Shown piece by piece: positions 20,110-30,034 of a stretch of 64,000 bases of DNA. Each line of letters opens with the position of its first letter. The stretch's first letter is position 1. The translations under genes were made by a program, and so were the position numbers. The stretch lies in the NCBI GenBank assembly GCA_021648485.1, contig JAKISS010000005.1, positions 1-64,000 of the forward strand, in the 5' to 3' direction. The notes under the pieces were generated by a model that was given only the letters and a program-made list of their open reading frames with translations, searched no databases and was not told the origin of the DNA. Origin of the DNA: Gammaproteobacteria bacterium (GTDB taxonomy: Bacteria; Pseudomonadota; Gammaproteobacteria; SZUA-152).

Positions 20110-21126
20110 CTATGCAGCAGCCATCATCTTAACGAGACTATGATACAAAGGGATACCAATAAGCACATTGAAAGGAAAGGTAATACCAAGAGACAAGGTG
20201 AGATAATACGAGGGGTTAGCTTCTGGCACCGCCAATCGCATAGCCGGCGGTACAGCAATATAGGACGCGCTGGCGGCCAAAACAGCAACCAATGTTGCAC
20301 CGCCAACACTGAAACCAAGCATTGAATGACCGATAAACGCTCCGGCAACACCACCAACCAATGGCATCACAATGCCAAACGCTGCCAAAACAAGTCCAAC
20401 CTTCTTGAAGTCACCAATACGGCGAGCAGCGACCATACCCATCTCGAACAAAAACAGGCACAACACGCCCATAAAAATATCATCTATAAACGGGAATAAT
20501 TTGCTCATTCCCGAAGGTGTCGATATTGCACCTATAATCATCGAGCCGATCAAGATAACAACACTGCCGTTCGTTAAAGCATCACGCAACAGGGAACCAA
20601 AACCATTTTCCGGGGCGCTATCAGCAGGCGCACCAACAGAGGAGGGTGTCACATCACTCAGCGCTTGGGAACGCCTTGCTTTAGCTGCGAGCAACAAACC
20701 AACAATAATAGCTGGCGATTCCATAACAGCCAACATAATCAAAGGGTACGTTTCATAGGTAACTCCAATATTATCCAGATACGCAATGGCTGTCAGAAAG
20801 GTACCCGCACTCACTGAACCATAGTGAGCTGAAATTGCCGCCGCATCCATCGGATTAACCTTGCGGGTTGCGACAAGCGATAAATACCCAATAATAGGTA
20901 ACACAAAACCAAGAACCAGAGCCCAGACTATCGAGTGGAACGCCACTACCATATCGGATTTAGCTAACTCATAACCACCATGTAAACCAATGGCCATAAG
21001 AAGATAAATCGACAGAACTTTTGCCAGATCCGGGGGGAAACGTAAATCCGATCTTATGACGCGCGCGATAAAACCTAGCGCAAAAAACAAGACTGCGGGC
21101 AATAATAAACTTTCCAGGCTCGGCAT
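20110..21126 (-). CDS. SbtA-type sodium-dependent bicarbonate transporter
   Basis: LPAVLFFALGFIARVIRSDLRFPPDLAKVLSIYLLMAIGLHGGYELAKS ... AISAHYGSVSAGTFLTA; multi-TM. Confidence 0.9.
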   Translation of the reverse strand: MPSLESLLLPAVLFFALGFIARVIRSDLRFPPDLAKVLSIYLLMAIGLHGGYELAKSDMVVAFHSIVWALVLGFVLPIIGYLSLVATRKVNPMDAAAISAHYGSVSAGTFLTAIAYLDNIGVTYETYPLIMLAVMESPAIIVGLLLAAKARRSQALSDVTPSSVGAPADSAPENGFGSLLRDALTNGSVVILIGSMIIGAISTPSGMSKLFPFIDDIFMGVLCLFLFEMGMVAARRIGDFKKVGLVLAAFGIVMPLVGGVAGAFIGHSMLGFSVGGATLVAVLAASASYIAVPPAMRLAVPEANPSYYLTLSLGITFPFNVLIGIPLYHSLVKMMAAA

Positions 21127-21280
21127 GTTATCCCTTCGCAGGTTTCCACCGTGACAAAAACAGGCATCCGCCCACTAACCACAATGATAATCTAAAATTA
21201 CAAACTTCAATTAATATTTCAATCGCTTGTGTCGTTCTAAACTCAACAAAGCAGAATACTAAAAATAAAGTATCGCCTGT

Positions 21281-21451
21281 TCAATCAGGCCAAACTCTAT
21301 GCGACGCAAACACTCGCGGCTGTTCTTCAATCTTCTTCGCTTCGTTCATTGCCGTTTTTTTACTTGCGGCAGCCGTGCTAGCACTTCTTACGCTAGCAGT
21401 CGTATCTTTAGGTTTGCTCACACTGGAAACCTGTTTTTTACTCGTCGTCAT
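21281..21451 (-). CDS. second McdB-like 56-aa peptide ending in RVWPD (not in supplied ORF track)
   Basis: Manual translation: MTTSKKQVSSVSKPKDTTASVRSASTAAASKKTAMNEAKKIEEQPRVFASHRVWPD*; RBS AAGGATGAGTT-ATG; C-terminus matches McdB-like ORF 13490..13663. Confidence 0.75.
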   Translation of the reverse strand: MTTSKKQVSSVSKPKDTTASVRSASTAAASKKTAMNEAKKIEEQPRVFASHRVWPD

Positions 21452-21474
21452 AACTCATCCTTACGGTAACACTT

Positions 21475-21744
21475 TTAATCAATGGTCTGCTTTGCAGCAG
21501 GTATGAGCTGATCCACTTGATGCGCATAACGCAACATCTCCTCACTAACTTCATCCACATCATTTTCAGAACGAAGCGTAATAGAAACATAGGTACGACC
21601 AAAACTCATATCAGGATAATAATCTTCACTTTCGGCCAACTCAGCGACCCGCTCCAAAAAATCGCGGGTCTGTTGATAATCAGAAAACTCGATACGCCGT
21701 TCAAGTTGTGCCGGCTTTTTACGTGTAAACCAGTCCGAACTCAT
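21475..21744 (-). CDS. pterin-4a-carbinolamine dehydratase-like protein (acRAF-like RuBisCO assembly factor)
   Basis: MSSDWFTRKKPAQLERRIEFSDYQQTRDFLERVAELAESEDYYPDMSFGRTYVSITLRSE; cso locus position. Confidence 0.8.
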   Translation of the reverse strand: MSSDWFTRKKPAQLERRIEFSDYQQTRDFLERVAELAESEDYYPDMSFGRTYVSITLRSENDVDEVSEEMLRYAHQVDQLIPAAKQTID

Positions 21745-21774
21745 AACAACCTCCCTTAATAAAAGGTCAAAAAT

Positions 21775-22233
21775 TTATGTCGTCACCATTTTTTGCCACC
21801 AATCATTCACATGGCTGGCATGCTGCCTTTCTTCACTAAGCAAGGCATCAAAAAAAATCCGGTTTTCGCAGTCGCTCGCCTGGATACAATACTGAACAGC
21901 ACTCTCGTAAAACTCTACAATTTCATGTTCAAGTTCAATCACATGCTCTACCAACTGTGACAATGACCCATTTAATTTGGGAGGCCGCAAACAACTTGCA
22001 TTGGGCGCGAACCCTAATGCAATCATTCGACCAATAATTCGCTCAGCATGCTGTAATTCATCCTGTGCTTCATTTCGGAACCGTTCACCGGCATCATGCA
22101 CTCCCCTCATTGCCAGGAGACTGGATAATGACAGATACTGCTGTACAGCAGAAAGCTCATAACTCAAAGCGCGCCCAAGATAACCAGGGATGACTGCATC
22201 CTGATTCATGACCGAAGGTTCATCACTTATCAT
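21775..22233 (-). CDS. bacterioferritin-like carboxysome-associated protein
   Basis: LGRALSYELSAVQQYLSLSSLLAMRGVHDAGERFRNEAQDELQHAERIIGRMIALG...SEERQHASHVNDW. Confidence 0.85.
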   Translation of the reverse strand: MISDEPSVMNQDAVIPGYLGRALSYELSAVQQYLSLSSLLAMRGVHDAGERFRNEAQDELQHAERIIGRMIALGFAPNASCLRPPKLNGSLSQLVEHVIELEHEIVEFYESAVQYCIQASDCENRIFFDALLSEERQHASHVNDWWQKMVTT

Positions 22234-22280
22234 TCAAAGAAGGGCAAGGCAGGATAACTCCGGACTCACCCACCCCGAAC

Positions 22281-22577
22281 TCAAGCTTTGTTGCCATCAA
22301 GAATGGGTTCAACTTCCTTGTGCGGACGCGCGATAATGTGTGCGGCCACCAAACCATCGCCAACACGCTCACAGGCATCAGCACCCGCACGTACCGCAGC
22401 ATTAACAGCACCCGTCTCGCCACGTACCAGTATGGTGACATAACCGCCGCCGACAAATTCACGACCGATCAAGCGTACTTCTGCCGCTTTAGTCATCGCG
22501 TCAGCAGCCTCGATAGCAGGAACCAGACCGCGGGTTTCTATCATGCCTAAGGCAATACCGTAAGTTTCATTTGCCAT
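22281..22577 (-). CDS. csoS1: carboxysome shell hexamer protein CsoS1
   Basis: MANETYGIALGMIETRGLVPAIEAADAMTKAAEVRLIGREFVGGGYVTILVRGETGAVNAAVRAGADAC. Confidence 0.96.
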   Translation of the reverse strand: MANETYGIALGMIETRGLVPAIEAADAMTKAAEVRLIGREFVGGGYVTILVRGETGAVNAAVRAGADACERVGDGLVAAHIIARPHKEVEPILDGNKA

Positions 22578-22630
22578 GGTGTTGTTCTCCTCTATGGTGT
22601 TTATAGATTACAAAGTGCCTTTTGGGCTGC

Positions 22631-22934
22631 TTATGCTTTTGTGACACTCATGCTAAGCACAGGCTCAACTTCTTTGTGAGGACGCGCAATAATGTGTGCG
22701 GCCACCAAACCATCGCCAACACGTTCACAAGCATCAGCACCCGCACGTACCGCAGCATTAACAGCACCTGTTTCGCCACGAACCAGTATGGTGACATAAC
22801 CGCCGCCGACAAATTCACGACCGATTAAACGTACTTCAGCGGCTTTAGTCATTGCATCGGCTGCTTCAATAGCGGGAACCAAGCCGCGGGTTTCTATCAT
22901 TCCAAGCGCAATACCATAGTTGTTTTCGCTCATT
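22631..22934 (-). CDS. csoS1: carboxysome shell hexamer protein CsoS1 (second copy)
   Basis: MSENNYGIALGMIETRGLVPAIEAADAMTKAAEVRLIGREF...; start chosen at MSENN rather than the longer track ORF. Confidence 0.95.
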
Positions 22935-22977
22935 ACCTTTTCTCCGTCTTGATGAATTAAAAATGTTTTTCTTACTT

Positions 22978-23247
22978 CTATACTGTTTCCAATTGATCGT
23001 TGTCTACATCCCAATAATCAATAATTCCACCTACTGTCAAATCCGTTAATACTGTCGGGTCTATACAGGCATATCGTGCCGCCGACCCGCTGATCACAAA
23101 AACCCAGTTACCTTCCCGGGAACCACAAGGATCCACCGCCACCTGAAGTTTACCGCTAGTGTTTCGCAGCACACGTAAACTGTACTGCTGCAAGCCAGGG
23201 TGGCGTTGGGTACATACCAAAGTATCCACCACCTGTAATATCTCCAC
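22978..23247 (-). CDS. csoS4B: carboxysome shell vertex (pentamer) protein CsoS4B
   Basis: MEILQVVDTLVCTQRHPGLQQYSLRVLRNTSGKLQVAVDPCGSREGNWVFVISGSAARYA. Confidence 0.92.
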   Translation of the reverse strand: MEILQVVDTLVCTQRHPGLQQYSLRVLRNTSGKLQVAVDPCGSREGNWVFVISGSAARYACIDPTVLTDLTVGGIIDYWDVDNDQLETV

Positions 23248-23498
23248 TAGCTCTGTTCCTCATCCCAGTAGTCAATGATGCCAACAATCGTCAAATCACT
23301 GGGATATTCTTTGCTACCCGCAGCTTCACGAGCAGCCGAACTTCCGACACATAACACCCAGTCCCCTGGCGAACACCCGACAGAGTCTACCGCGACCAAC
23401 CGGCTACTGCCGTCAAGCACGACCTGTAAATGTTTATGTTCCATGCCGGGTATGCGATTAGTGGCAACCAAAGGTTTTTCCACCTTACATATTTTCAT
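23247..23498 (-). CDS. csoS4A: carboxysome shell vertex (pentamer) protein CsoS4A
   Basis: MKICKVEKPLVATNRIPGMEHKHLQVVLDGSSRLVAVDSVGCSPGDWVLCVGSSAAREA; start overlaps csoS3 stop (TAATG). Confidence 0.93.
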   Translation of the reverse strand: MKICKVEKPLVATNRIPGMEHKHLQVVLDGSSRLVAVDSVGCSPGDWVLCVGSSAAREAAGSKEYPSDLTIVGIIDYWDEEQS

Positions 23499-24985
23499 TA
23501 ATGTCTCTCCTGCCCATTCAGTGCCAGAGAACACCCTACTGTTTCTGCACAAGCGTCCGCATGGCAATCTCGCACCATCAACAGAGTATGCAACATACCC
23601 TTGCCATACAGTGCCGCGAAACGGTGTTTCAATGCAGCATCAAGCTGATGACAACGGTCAACTGCACGTTCGCGCGCACCTGGAACCTGACCGTGATAAT
23701 CATTTCGAATCACCACTGGAACCGGCAGCCCGCGTGACACATTCAATTGACTGAATATTTTTATGCCAACATCCAGATCTCTGGCACCTTCTTCGACTGT
23801 TTTCAAATAAGCAAAGTACGTCAGATTGCGCAACTGTATTTCTTCAAAACCAATACCCATGCCAATAAAGCGCTCTTGGTGACCGATGTCTTCGTATCGC
23901 CCGTTGTAATACTCACGAACATAATTCACTTGCGACATATTGCTGTGAAACAATCTGGCAACAAACCGTAACATGCCCTCAGCAGGCGCAACTCCCTGAG
24001 TTCGCGCCAAACGTGCAACAACGTTATATATCTCTTCATTCGAATCACTGGCGTTTACGACAGCATAAACATCACTGCAATCAACATAACGCAAGGCATC
24101 AATGCTGCCACCAGCATCCGACAAGTGAATACGAATCGTATCATTATCGGTATCAATGCCAATCAACAACAGATCAATGGACGCGCCACAACAAAAACTG
24201 TTTTCAACACCCTGCTGAAACGCCTGCAAACGTGACAACGCACCCTCAGCAGCCTTGACTGCATCGCTGCCATGCGCTGCACAACCTTCCACATCAGGCG
24301 CACTTGTACTGTAGTGATAAACAGCGACTTTCAAATAACGTGTCGCCGCATCAACGCTATTGGGTCTCGATTCCCGATAACGCAACATTTCTGTCTCGAC
24401 CCACTTCTGTAAACTGTCATCAATGTCAAACATTGCACCAGCGTAAGACTTACGACGCACCGATTTATAGGGCAGGCGCAGCACATAGCGAATAACGTGC
24501 GCCAAACGCCCATCCGCACAAGGCGACACATCCACAGTGTGAAAACCACACTTTTCGATAAATGCCTGAAAGTGCTCATCCTCTAAACCCGCCAGAGGTC
24601 TGTCGGTAAAAAACTCGTCCGACATACGACGAAACGTTTCAAAAACACACCACACATACAACTGACCAATATCCACAGACTTTATCCATGCGTCTGCCAA
24701 CAAAACATCGGGCAACTCAAAACCCAGGTACTCTCGGGCAATTGCTTGCGCGCGACGTGAAAAATCTGCCTCATGCTGAAAACCGGAAATCCCTTTCAAG
24801 CACAATTCAATATTCGCAAAAGCTTGTTTTATTTTTTGCTCGTAACGATAGAGGCGTAAGTTTTCACCACCGCCATCCGACGTGCAACCAATTCCATAAG
24901 CAGCACCAGCCCGCGACACAGAAGGGCGCATTACAGTCTGCGCACGCTGCAAAGGTCTCCTGCTTTTGGCTCTGGCATTAAACAT
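23498..24985 (-). CDS. csoS3: carboxysomal carbonic anhydrase CsoSCA/CsoS3
   Basis: Position between csoS2 and csoS4A; ~495 aa; HYSTSAPDVEGCAAHGSDAVKAAEGALSRLQAFQQGVENSFCCGASIDLLLIGIDTDNDTIRIH. Confidence 0.92.
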   Translation of the reverse strand: MFNARAKSRRPLQRAQTVMRPSVSRAGAAYGIGCTSDGGGENLRLYRYEQKIKQAFANIELCLKGISGFQHEADFSRRAQAIAREYLGFELPDVLLADAWIKSVDIGQLYVWCVFETFRRMSDEFFTDRPLAGLEDEHFQAFIEKCGFHTVDVSPCADGRLAHVIRYVLRLPYKSVRRKSYAGAMFDIDDSLQKWVETEMLRYRESRPNSVDAATRYLKVAVYHYSTSAPDVEGCAAHGSDAVKAAEGALSRLQAFQQGVENSFCCGASIDLLLIGIDTDNDTIRIHLSDAGGSIDALRYVDCSDVYAVVNASDSNEEIYNVVARLARTQGVAPAEGMLRFVARLFHSNMSQVNYVREYYNGRYEDIGHQERFIGMGIGFEEIQLRNLTYFAYLKTVEEGARDLDVGIKIFSQLNVSRGLPVPVVIRNDYHGQVPGARERAVDRCHQLDAALKHRFAALYGKGMLHTLLMVRDCHADACAETVGCSLALNGQERH

Positions 24986-25111
24986 TTTATTTACTAACCT
25001 ACTTCATTATTCCAGAATTTGGCGTAAAGACTCAGTGGGCTACTGCCCACTGGCCGCTTGGTTATTCAACAAGTCATACAAACAGGAAAAGCCATACTCA
25101 CTACTCTCTGG

Positions 25112-27037
25112 CTACCCTCTGGCACCACCTGATACGGTTATCATTGCGCCTTTTTCAGTGTTTCCACTTCCGCCCGTCACTTTCGAATCACTGGGTGGCA
25201 CTTCTTCGTTACGCTTTGGTACCACATCTGGCATCGCGTTCACTGGCCCCCGTATCGTCAAATTGCGACGAGTTGCAGAGCGCCCTTCTGTACCGGTGAC
25301 ATGCTCACCCCGGTCCCAGTCATTACCTGTGACGGTCAAACCCGTTGAGAGTCCTTCACCTGTCACACGGGAGACCTTGGCTTCTTTTACTTTATCAACG
25401 GGTACTCCCGGTACAGCAACAGGAGACTCATTGCGGCGACCACCGAATCTGAACTGTTCGGTTCCGGTCACTTTCCCCTCACCGAGTGAAAAAGTGCCAC
25501 TAATACGCCCCTGTTCATAACTCGTACCCGTCACACCCGATGCAACCACTGATGCTTCGCTGACATGATTCGATGTCGCAATTTCGCTGGCATAATTCGG
25601 TGTCGCAATTTCGCTGGCATGATTCGGTGTCGCAATACTGAAGCTTCCCCATGGCGCCCCTTCCAATGGCTGCGGAAAATCACTATCGCCAATCTGGGCG
25701 GGAGCTGTGCCACAGACACTGACTTGCTCATGATCTGCTAAATAAGCCGTTCCGCTTACCGACTGACAACTGCCTTTTTCTGCGCCTGTCAATCCAGACA
25801 AACCAGGCTGCGTACCACTGATATCACGGCCTGTGTTGCTTTTTGGCAGAAAGGTTCTGGCCTGTATGACTTTAACTTCCTGCGGCATACAATAATCCTG
25901 CGTTTGCTCAACACCCGCATAAGGCGTTCCGGTGACGGCCTTGCATGTCCCCGCCTCATCCCCGGTAACCGAACGGGATCTCGCAGGCTTTGACCCTGAG
26001 ACAATCAGCCCTCGTGTTGTTTGCGAATGGCTGACTTTCGCGCTTCCCGGCTCTGGCTTCGACTGGCAGAAATTATCGTACTGTTCACGGCCAACATACT
26101 CATCGCCCGTCACATTCCGACAACTCCCCCGCTCATCACCCGTGACACGCTCGCTGCGCCCCACTCTTCCACCACCTGTCACCGTTGATCCACTCAGTGT
26201 TTCTGTGGTTTGCACCTTTGCAGGCACGCTTGGCAAAACCTTGGGCGAATCCGCCTGGCAAAAATCAGTAAAAACTTCACTCGACATATAGTCTGTACCC
26301 GTTACCGAGCGACACAAACCGATCTCGTCGCCTGTTGTTTTTTCACTATGCGCAACCTTCGTGCCCGTCACTCCGGTCTCAGGTCGCGGACGCTTTCGAC
26401 CAACCGGTGCCGGTGCTGTAGCACCCTGGGCACCCGTGGCACTCCGTTGTGCGCGGATACTGCGAGCCAATTGCCGACCCGATATATCAGGGTTCTGGTG
26501 CTTTACCATCTGCGCAGAACTCAGGCCTTTGCGGAACACATCGTTTCCGCTTTTGCCATGTTTCGCCAACATTTCACGACGCAGTCGGGAATTAATCCGC
26601 CCTGCACTGCTAGGCGTTACCTTCTTTGGCTCCTGGCTACGGCGATTGCTCCCAAATTTAGGTAACACTCGCGACGACGCAGAAGAAGAGGGTACGTTTT
26701 TCGCGCAATCCCCTTCACCGTTGCAACCACAGCCACAGTCTTTTTTCTGTTGAGCCTGATTACGCGCATTGCGCATCGTATCCGCCATGCGTTGACGATC
26801 TGTAGAAGCAACACCCGACTTGCCCTGTTTGGACATGGCCCGTCTTCGCGCCTGAGATGCAGCACGCCCTGTGCTCGTCGTCACCGTAGCCGGACGTTTT
26901 ACTATCGCAGCCGCTGCGGGAGGCGTGCTCGACACCGCTGGAGCACTTGTGTTGCTTCTGGCAGACAAGACATTTTTGCCACTCACTTGTGCTTCGCGAC
27001 GCGCCATTGAGGCGGCACGACCTGACAGCTTTTGCAT
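25112..27037 (-). CDS. csoS2: carboxysome assembly scaffold CsoS2
   Basis: N-terminal repeats SMARREAQ, SQARRRAMSKQGKSG, SRLRREMLAKHGKSG; middle repeats VTGTDYMSSE / VTGDEYVGRE / VTGTPYAGVE; C-terminal repeats. Confidence 0.95.
   Translation of the reverse strand: MQKLSGRAASMARREAQVSGKNVLSARSNTSAPAVSSTPPAAAAIVKRPATVTTSTGRAASQARRRAMSKQGKSGVASTDRQRMADTMRNARNQAQQKKDCGCGCNGEGDCAKNVPSSSASSRVLPKFGSNRRSQEPKKVTPSSAGRINSRLRREMLAKHGKSGNDVFRKGLSSAQMVKHQNPDISGRQLARSIRAQRSATGAQGATAPAPVGRKRPRPETGVTGTKVAHSEKTTGDEIGLCRSVTGTDYMSSEVFTDFCQADSPKVLPSVPAKVQTTETLSGSTVTGGGRVGRSERVTGDERGSCRNVTGDEYVGREQYDNFCQSKPEPGSAKVSHSQTTRGLIVSGSKPARSRSVTGDEAGTCKAVTGTPYAGVEQTQDYCMPQEVKVIQARTFLPKSNTGRDISGTQPGLSGLTGAEKGSCQSVSGTAYLADHEQVSVCGTAPAQIGDSDFPQPLEGAPWGSFSIATPNHASEIATPNYASEIATSNHVSEASVVASGVTGTSYEQGRISGTFSLGEGKVTGTEQFRFGGRRNESPVAVPGVPVDKVKEAKVSRVTGEGLSTGLTVTGNDWDRGEHVTGTEGRSATRRNLTIRGPVNAMPDVVPKRNEEVPPSDSKVTGGSGNTEKGAMITVSGGARG
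25556..25636. repeat. 3 x 27-bp in-frame tandem repeat inside csoS2
   Basis: TTCGCTGACATGATTCGATGTCGCAAT / TTCGCTGGCATAATTCGGTGTCGCAAT / TTCGCTGGCATGATTCGGTGTCGCAAT, encoding IATPNHASE-IATPNYASE-IATSNHVSE. Confidence 0.9.
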
Positions 27038-27117
27038 GGCTTTTACTCCTTACTTGAACTCTCTAACCTTTGTAGCTGGCCATGGAGATCTCTCCGTAGC
27101 CAGCCTCCCCTGCTCAT

Positions 27118-27465
27118 CTACCAAGCCTTGGCACGATAAACGACAAAACAAACACCCTGGCTTTGTGTGTAGCTGTCGTAACCAATCAGCCTGACATGGT
27201 GATCCGGGTAGGCCCGGTGACAGGCTTCAAGCTCACTCACGACATTGCTTAACTCGGTTTCACCAAAGAAAGGAAGTTTCCACATGGGCCAATAATGATC
27301 TGCTGCCTGGGCGGGTACTTCGTGCTCGATTGCCGGCGTCAAACCCTGGGCAAGCATGTAGTTTATCTGCTCATAAACTTCTTCCTGCGTTAATGCTGGC
27401 AAAAACGAGAAAGTTTCGAGTGTTTGCTGGGTACGATAATCACCTATTTGTGAATCTGCATTCAT
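27118..27465 (-). CDS. cbbS: RuBisCO small subunit (form I)
   Basis: RTQQTLETFSFLPALTQEEVYEQINYMLAQGLTPAIEHEVPAQAADHYWPMWKLPFFGETELSNVVSELEACHRAYPDHHVRLIGYDSYTQSQG. Confidence 0.96.
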   Translation of the reverse strand: MNADSQIGDYRTQQTLETFSFLPALTQEEVYEQINYMLAQGLTPAIEHEVPAQAADHYWPMWKLPFFGETELSNVVSELEACHRAYPDHHVRLIGYDSYTQSQGVCFVVYRAKAW

Positions 27466-27499
27466 AATTTTCTCCTGATTTTCTTGGGCAAACAGGGCA

Positions 27500-28912
27500 T
27501 TAAGCCACGTCTAACTTGTCAACGGTATCGAATTCAAACTTGATTTCTTTCCAGGTTTCCATTGCGATAGCCAACTCAGGGCTATGACTCGCAGCACCCT
27601 CCATGATGTCGCGTGCTTCACGTTCCAGTTCACGCCCCTCATTACGTGCTTTCACACAAGCTTCCAGCGCAACGCGGTTAGCGGCTGCACCTGCTGCATT
27701 ACCCCATGGGTGACCCTGTGTACCGCCACCAAACTGGAGGATGGAATCATCACCGAAGATGCTCACCAGCGCAGGCATGTGCCACACGTGGATGCCACCC
27801 GATGCAACCGCAAATACGCCAGGCATTGAACCCCAGTCCTGATCAAAGAAAATACCGCGAGAGCGATCTTCAGGAATGAACGATTCACGTAGCAAATCGA
27901 CAAAACCCAAAGTAGAAGCACGATCACCTTCCAGCTTGCCCACAACCGTACCGGTATGCAGGTGATCGCCACCCGACAGACGCAGGCACTTGGCTAATAC
28001 GCGGAAGTGGATACCATGTTTGGGGTTACGATCAATGACTGCATGCATCGCGCGGTGAATATGCAACAACATGCCGTTCTTGCGACACCATTTGGCCAAG
28101 CCGGTATTCGCTGTAAAACCACCCGTCAAAAAGTCATGCATGATAATGGGCTGACCCAGCTCTTTTGCAAACTCAGCACGCTCATACATGTCTTCAGGTG
28201 TATTGGCCGTCACGTTTAAATAATGACCTTTCACTTCGCCCGTTTCCATCTGTGCTTTCCGGACAGCTTCCGCCACAAATTCAAAACGGTTCTGCCAGCG
28301 CATGAAGGGTTGTGAGTTTACGTTTTCATCATCTTTGGTTAAATCCAGACCGCCACGCAAACATTCATAGACGGCACGGCCGTAGTTTTTCGCTGACAGG
28401 CCCAATTTAGGCTTGATTGTCGCACCCAGCATCGGGCGACCGTATTTGTTCAACTTGTCACGTTCAACCTGAATGCCACTGGGTGGTCCCATGCAGGTTT
28501 TCACGAAAGCAATAGGGAAACGGATATCTTCAAGACGCAGGTATCTCAGCGCTTTAAAGCCGAATACATTACCCACCAATGAAGTCAGTACATTGACAAT
28601 TGAACCTTCCTCGAAAAGGTCGAGTGGGTAAGCGATGAAAGTGTAGAAGCTCTCTTTATCCCCTGGCACATCTTCGATACGGTACGCACGACCTTTGTAG
28701 AATTCCATATCGGTCAACAATTCAGACCATACTGTACTCCACGTTCCCGTTGAAGATTCTGCAGCAACAGCGGCAGCGGCTTCTTCACGAGGTACACCTT
28801 CCTGTTGCGTTACCTTGAAACACGCCAACAAGTCCGTATCCAACGGTACGTAGTCCGGTGCCCAATACAGGTCACGATACTCTTTTACACCAGCATCAAA
28901 TTTTTTAGCCAT
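27500..28912 (-). CDS. cbbL: RuBisCO large subunit, form IA (carboxysomal type)
   Basis: [40 protein letters not shown]...[20 protein letters not shown]; start set at MAKKFDAG. Confidence 0.97.
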   Translation of the reverse strand: MAKKFDAGVKEYRDLYWAPDYVPLDTDLLACFKVTQQEGVPREEAAAAVAAESSTGTWSTVWSELLTDMEFYKGRAYRIEDVPGDKESFYTFIAYPLDLFEEGSIVNVLTSLVGNVFGFKALRYLRLEDIRFPIAFVKTCMGPPSGIQVERDKLNKYGRPMLGATIKPKLGLSAKNYGRAVYECLRGGLDLTKDDENVNSQPFMRWQNRFEFVAEAVRKAQMETGEVKGHYLNVTANTPEDMYERAEFAKELGQPIIMHDFLTGGFTANTGLAKWCRKNGMLLHIHRAMHAVIDRNPKHGIHFRVLAKCLRLSGGDHLHTGTVVGKLEGDRASTLGFVDLLRESFIPEDRSRGIFFDQDWGSMPGVFAVASGGIHVWHMPALVSIFGDDSILQFGGGTQGHPWGNAAGAAANRVALEACVKARNEGRELEREARDIMEGAASHSPELAIAMETWKEIKFEFDTVDKLDVA

Positions 28913-29440
28913 AGTCAGTTCACTCCTGCTGTGCTTGTTTAAATTCCTCGAAGGCAAGACTAACGACGTATAAACATTAAGACCAATTGATAGTTTGAAT
29001 CTTATTCATTTACGAACATCAATGGTTCCAGCCGTCACCAAACGCACTATATCGACTTCAATCAGCATATGCATCATTTATTACATGCCTGGTAAGGCTT
29101 GCAGCCAACGATCGCAATAACAAAGGAAAATACGCCCAATACCTGTCACCGGTTTAAACTGATTTTTTTAGGTTGAACGGTCCAGGGTTCAGCAAAACCG
29201 AAGGTTCCTTACTTTCAATGCAGGTTTTTTTGCTGGAGCCAGCACTCTTTCACTGTGATATTGCCAGGCTCGGTTGGCCTGTCAGCTTTCAAGGCAAGGC
29301 GCGCTTCGCAGCGAATGGCCGCGCCCTTTGCAAGAAGCCGGAGCGTGGCTCTGGAGGCTAACAGACCAAGGACGGATCAAATCATCTGATGACTTTGATA
29401 CTCAGCGTGCTTGTTTTGATTCGGATCGTGTGATGAAAAA

Positions 29441-30034
29441 TTAGCCGCTTTTGAGACTGAAGACATCGCTCACTACTGGCTGGATACGCTGCACCAGTTC
29501 TGGCGCTTCGATATCCATCACCTGCTCCAATACCCACCTGTCATCACTGAGCGACATAATGTCCGCCACATTTTTTGCCAAATAACGTAAGAAATCATAA
29601 GCCGGGCCATCTCCATCAAAACCGCATTCGGCATAATTGGCCAACCGCCCGTTAAGTTTGTCGATAAACTCCGCTTTGTAATCACCGGCCCCCAACAGGT
29701 CAATTTGATTGCTTTCAATTGTTACCGCAATTTCTTTTGCGATACCGTTAATCAAAGACTCACGTTCTTCTTCGCTCAGTTTGCCATAAATCATTCTGTC
29801 GGTGATGTGCAGCATAAAAATACAAAACTCAGCAACCACATCAATAGCTTGGGAGTCTTCACGAAAACGGAAATTTTTCTTTTCCATACGCATGAAGGCC
29901 TCCTTTGCCAACTTCCAGATATTAATGGCTGCCACGCTGCACAGATTTTCCAGCGTCTTAGCACGTTGCGAACCTTCACGGTTTCGCTCTGAGCGTGTCG
30001 AACGGTGCCAGCGGGTTTTAAGACGGACAGCCAT
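29441..30034 (-). CDS. hypothetical protein
   Basis: Single ORF with coherent sequence; no family recognised. Confidence 0.55.
   Translation of the reverse strand: MAVRLKTRWHRSTRSERNREGSQRAKTLENLCSVAAINIWKLAKEAFMRMEKKNFRFREDSQAIDVVAEFCIFMLHITDRMIYGKLSEEERESLINGIAKEIAVTIESNQIDLLGAGDYKAEFIDKLNGRLANYAECGFDGDGPAYDFLRYLAKNVADIMSLSDDRWVLEQVMDIEAPELVQRIQPVVSDVFSLKSG

Noticed and set aside
25112-27037. Programmed -1 frameshift site in csoS2 (known from Halothiobacillus)
   Set aside because: I could not identify a convincing slippery heptamer plus downstream structure by eye, so it is not claimed
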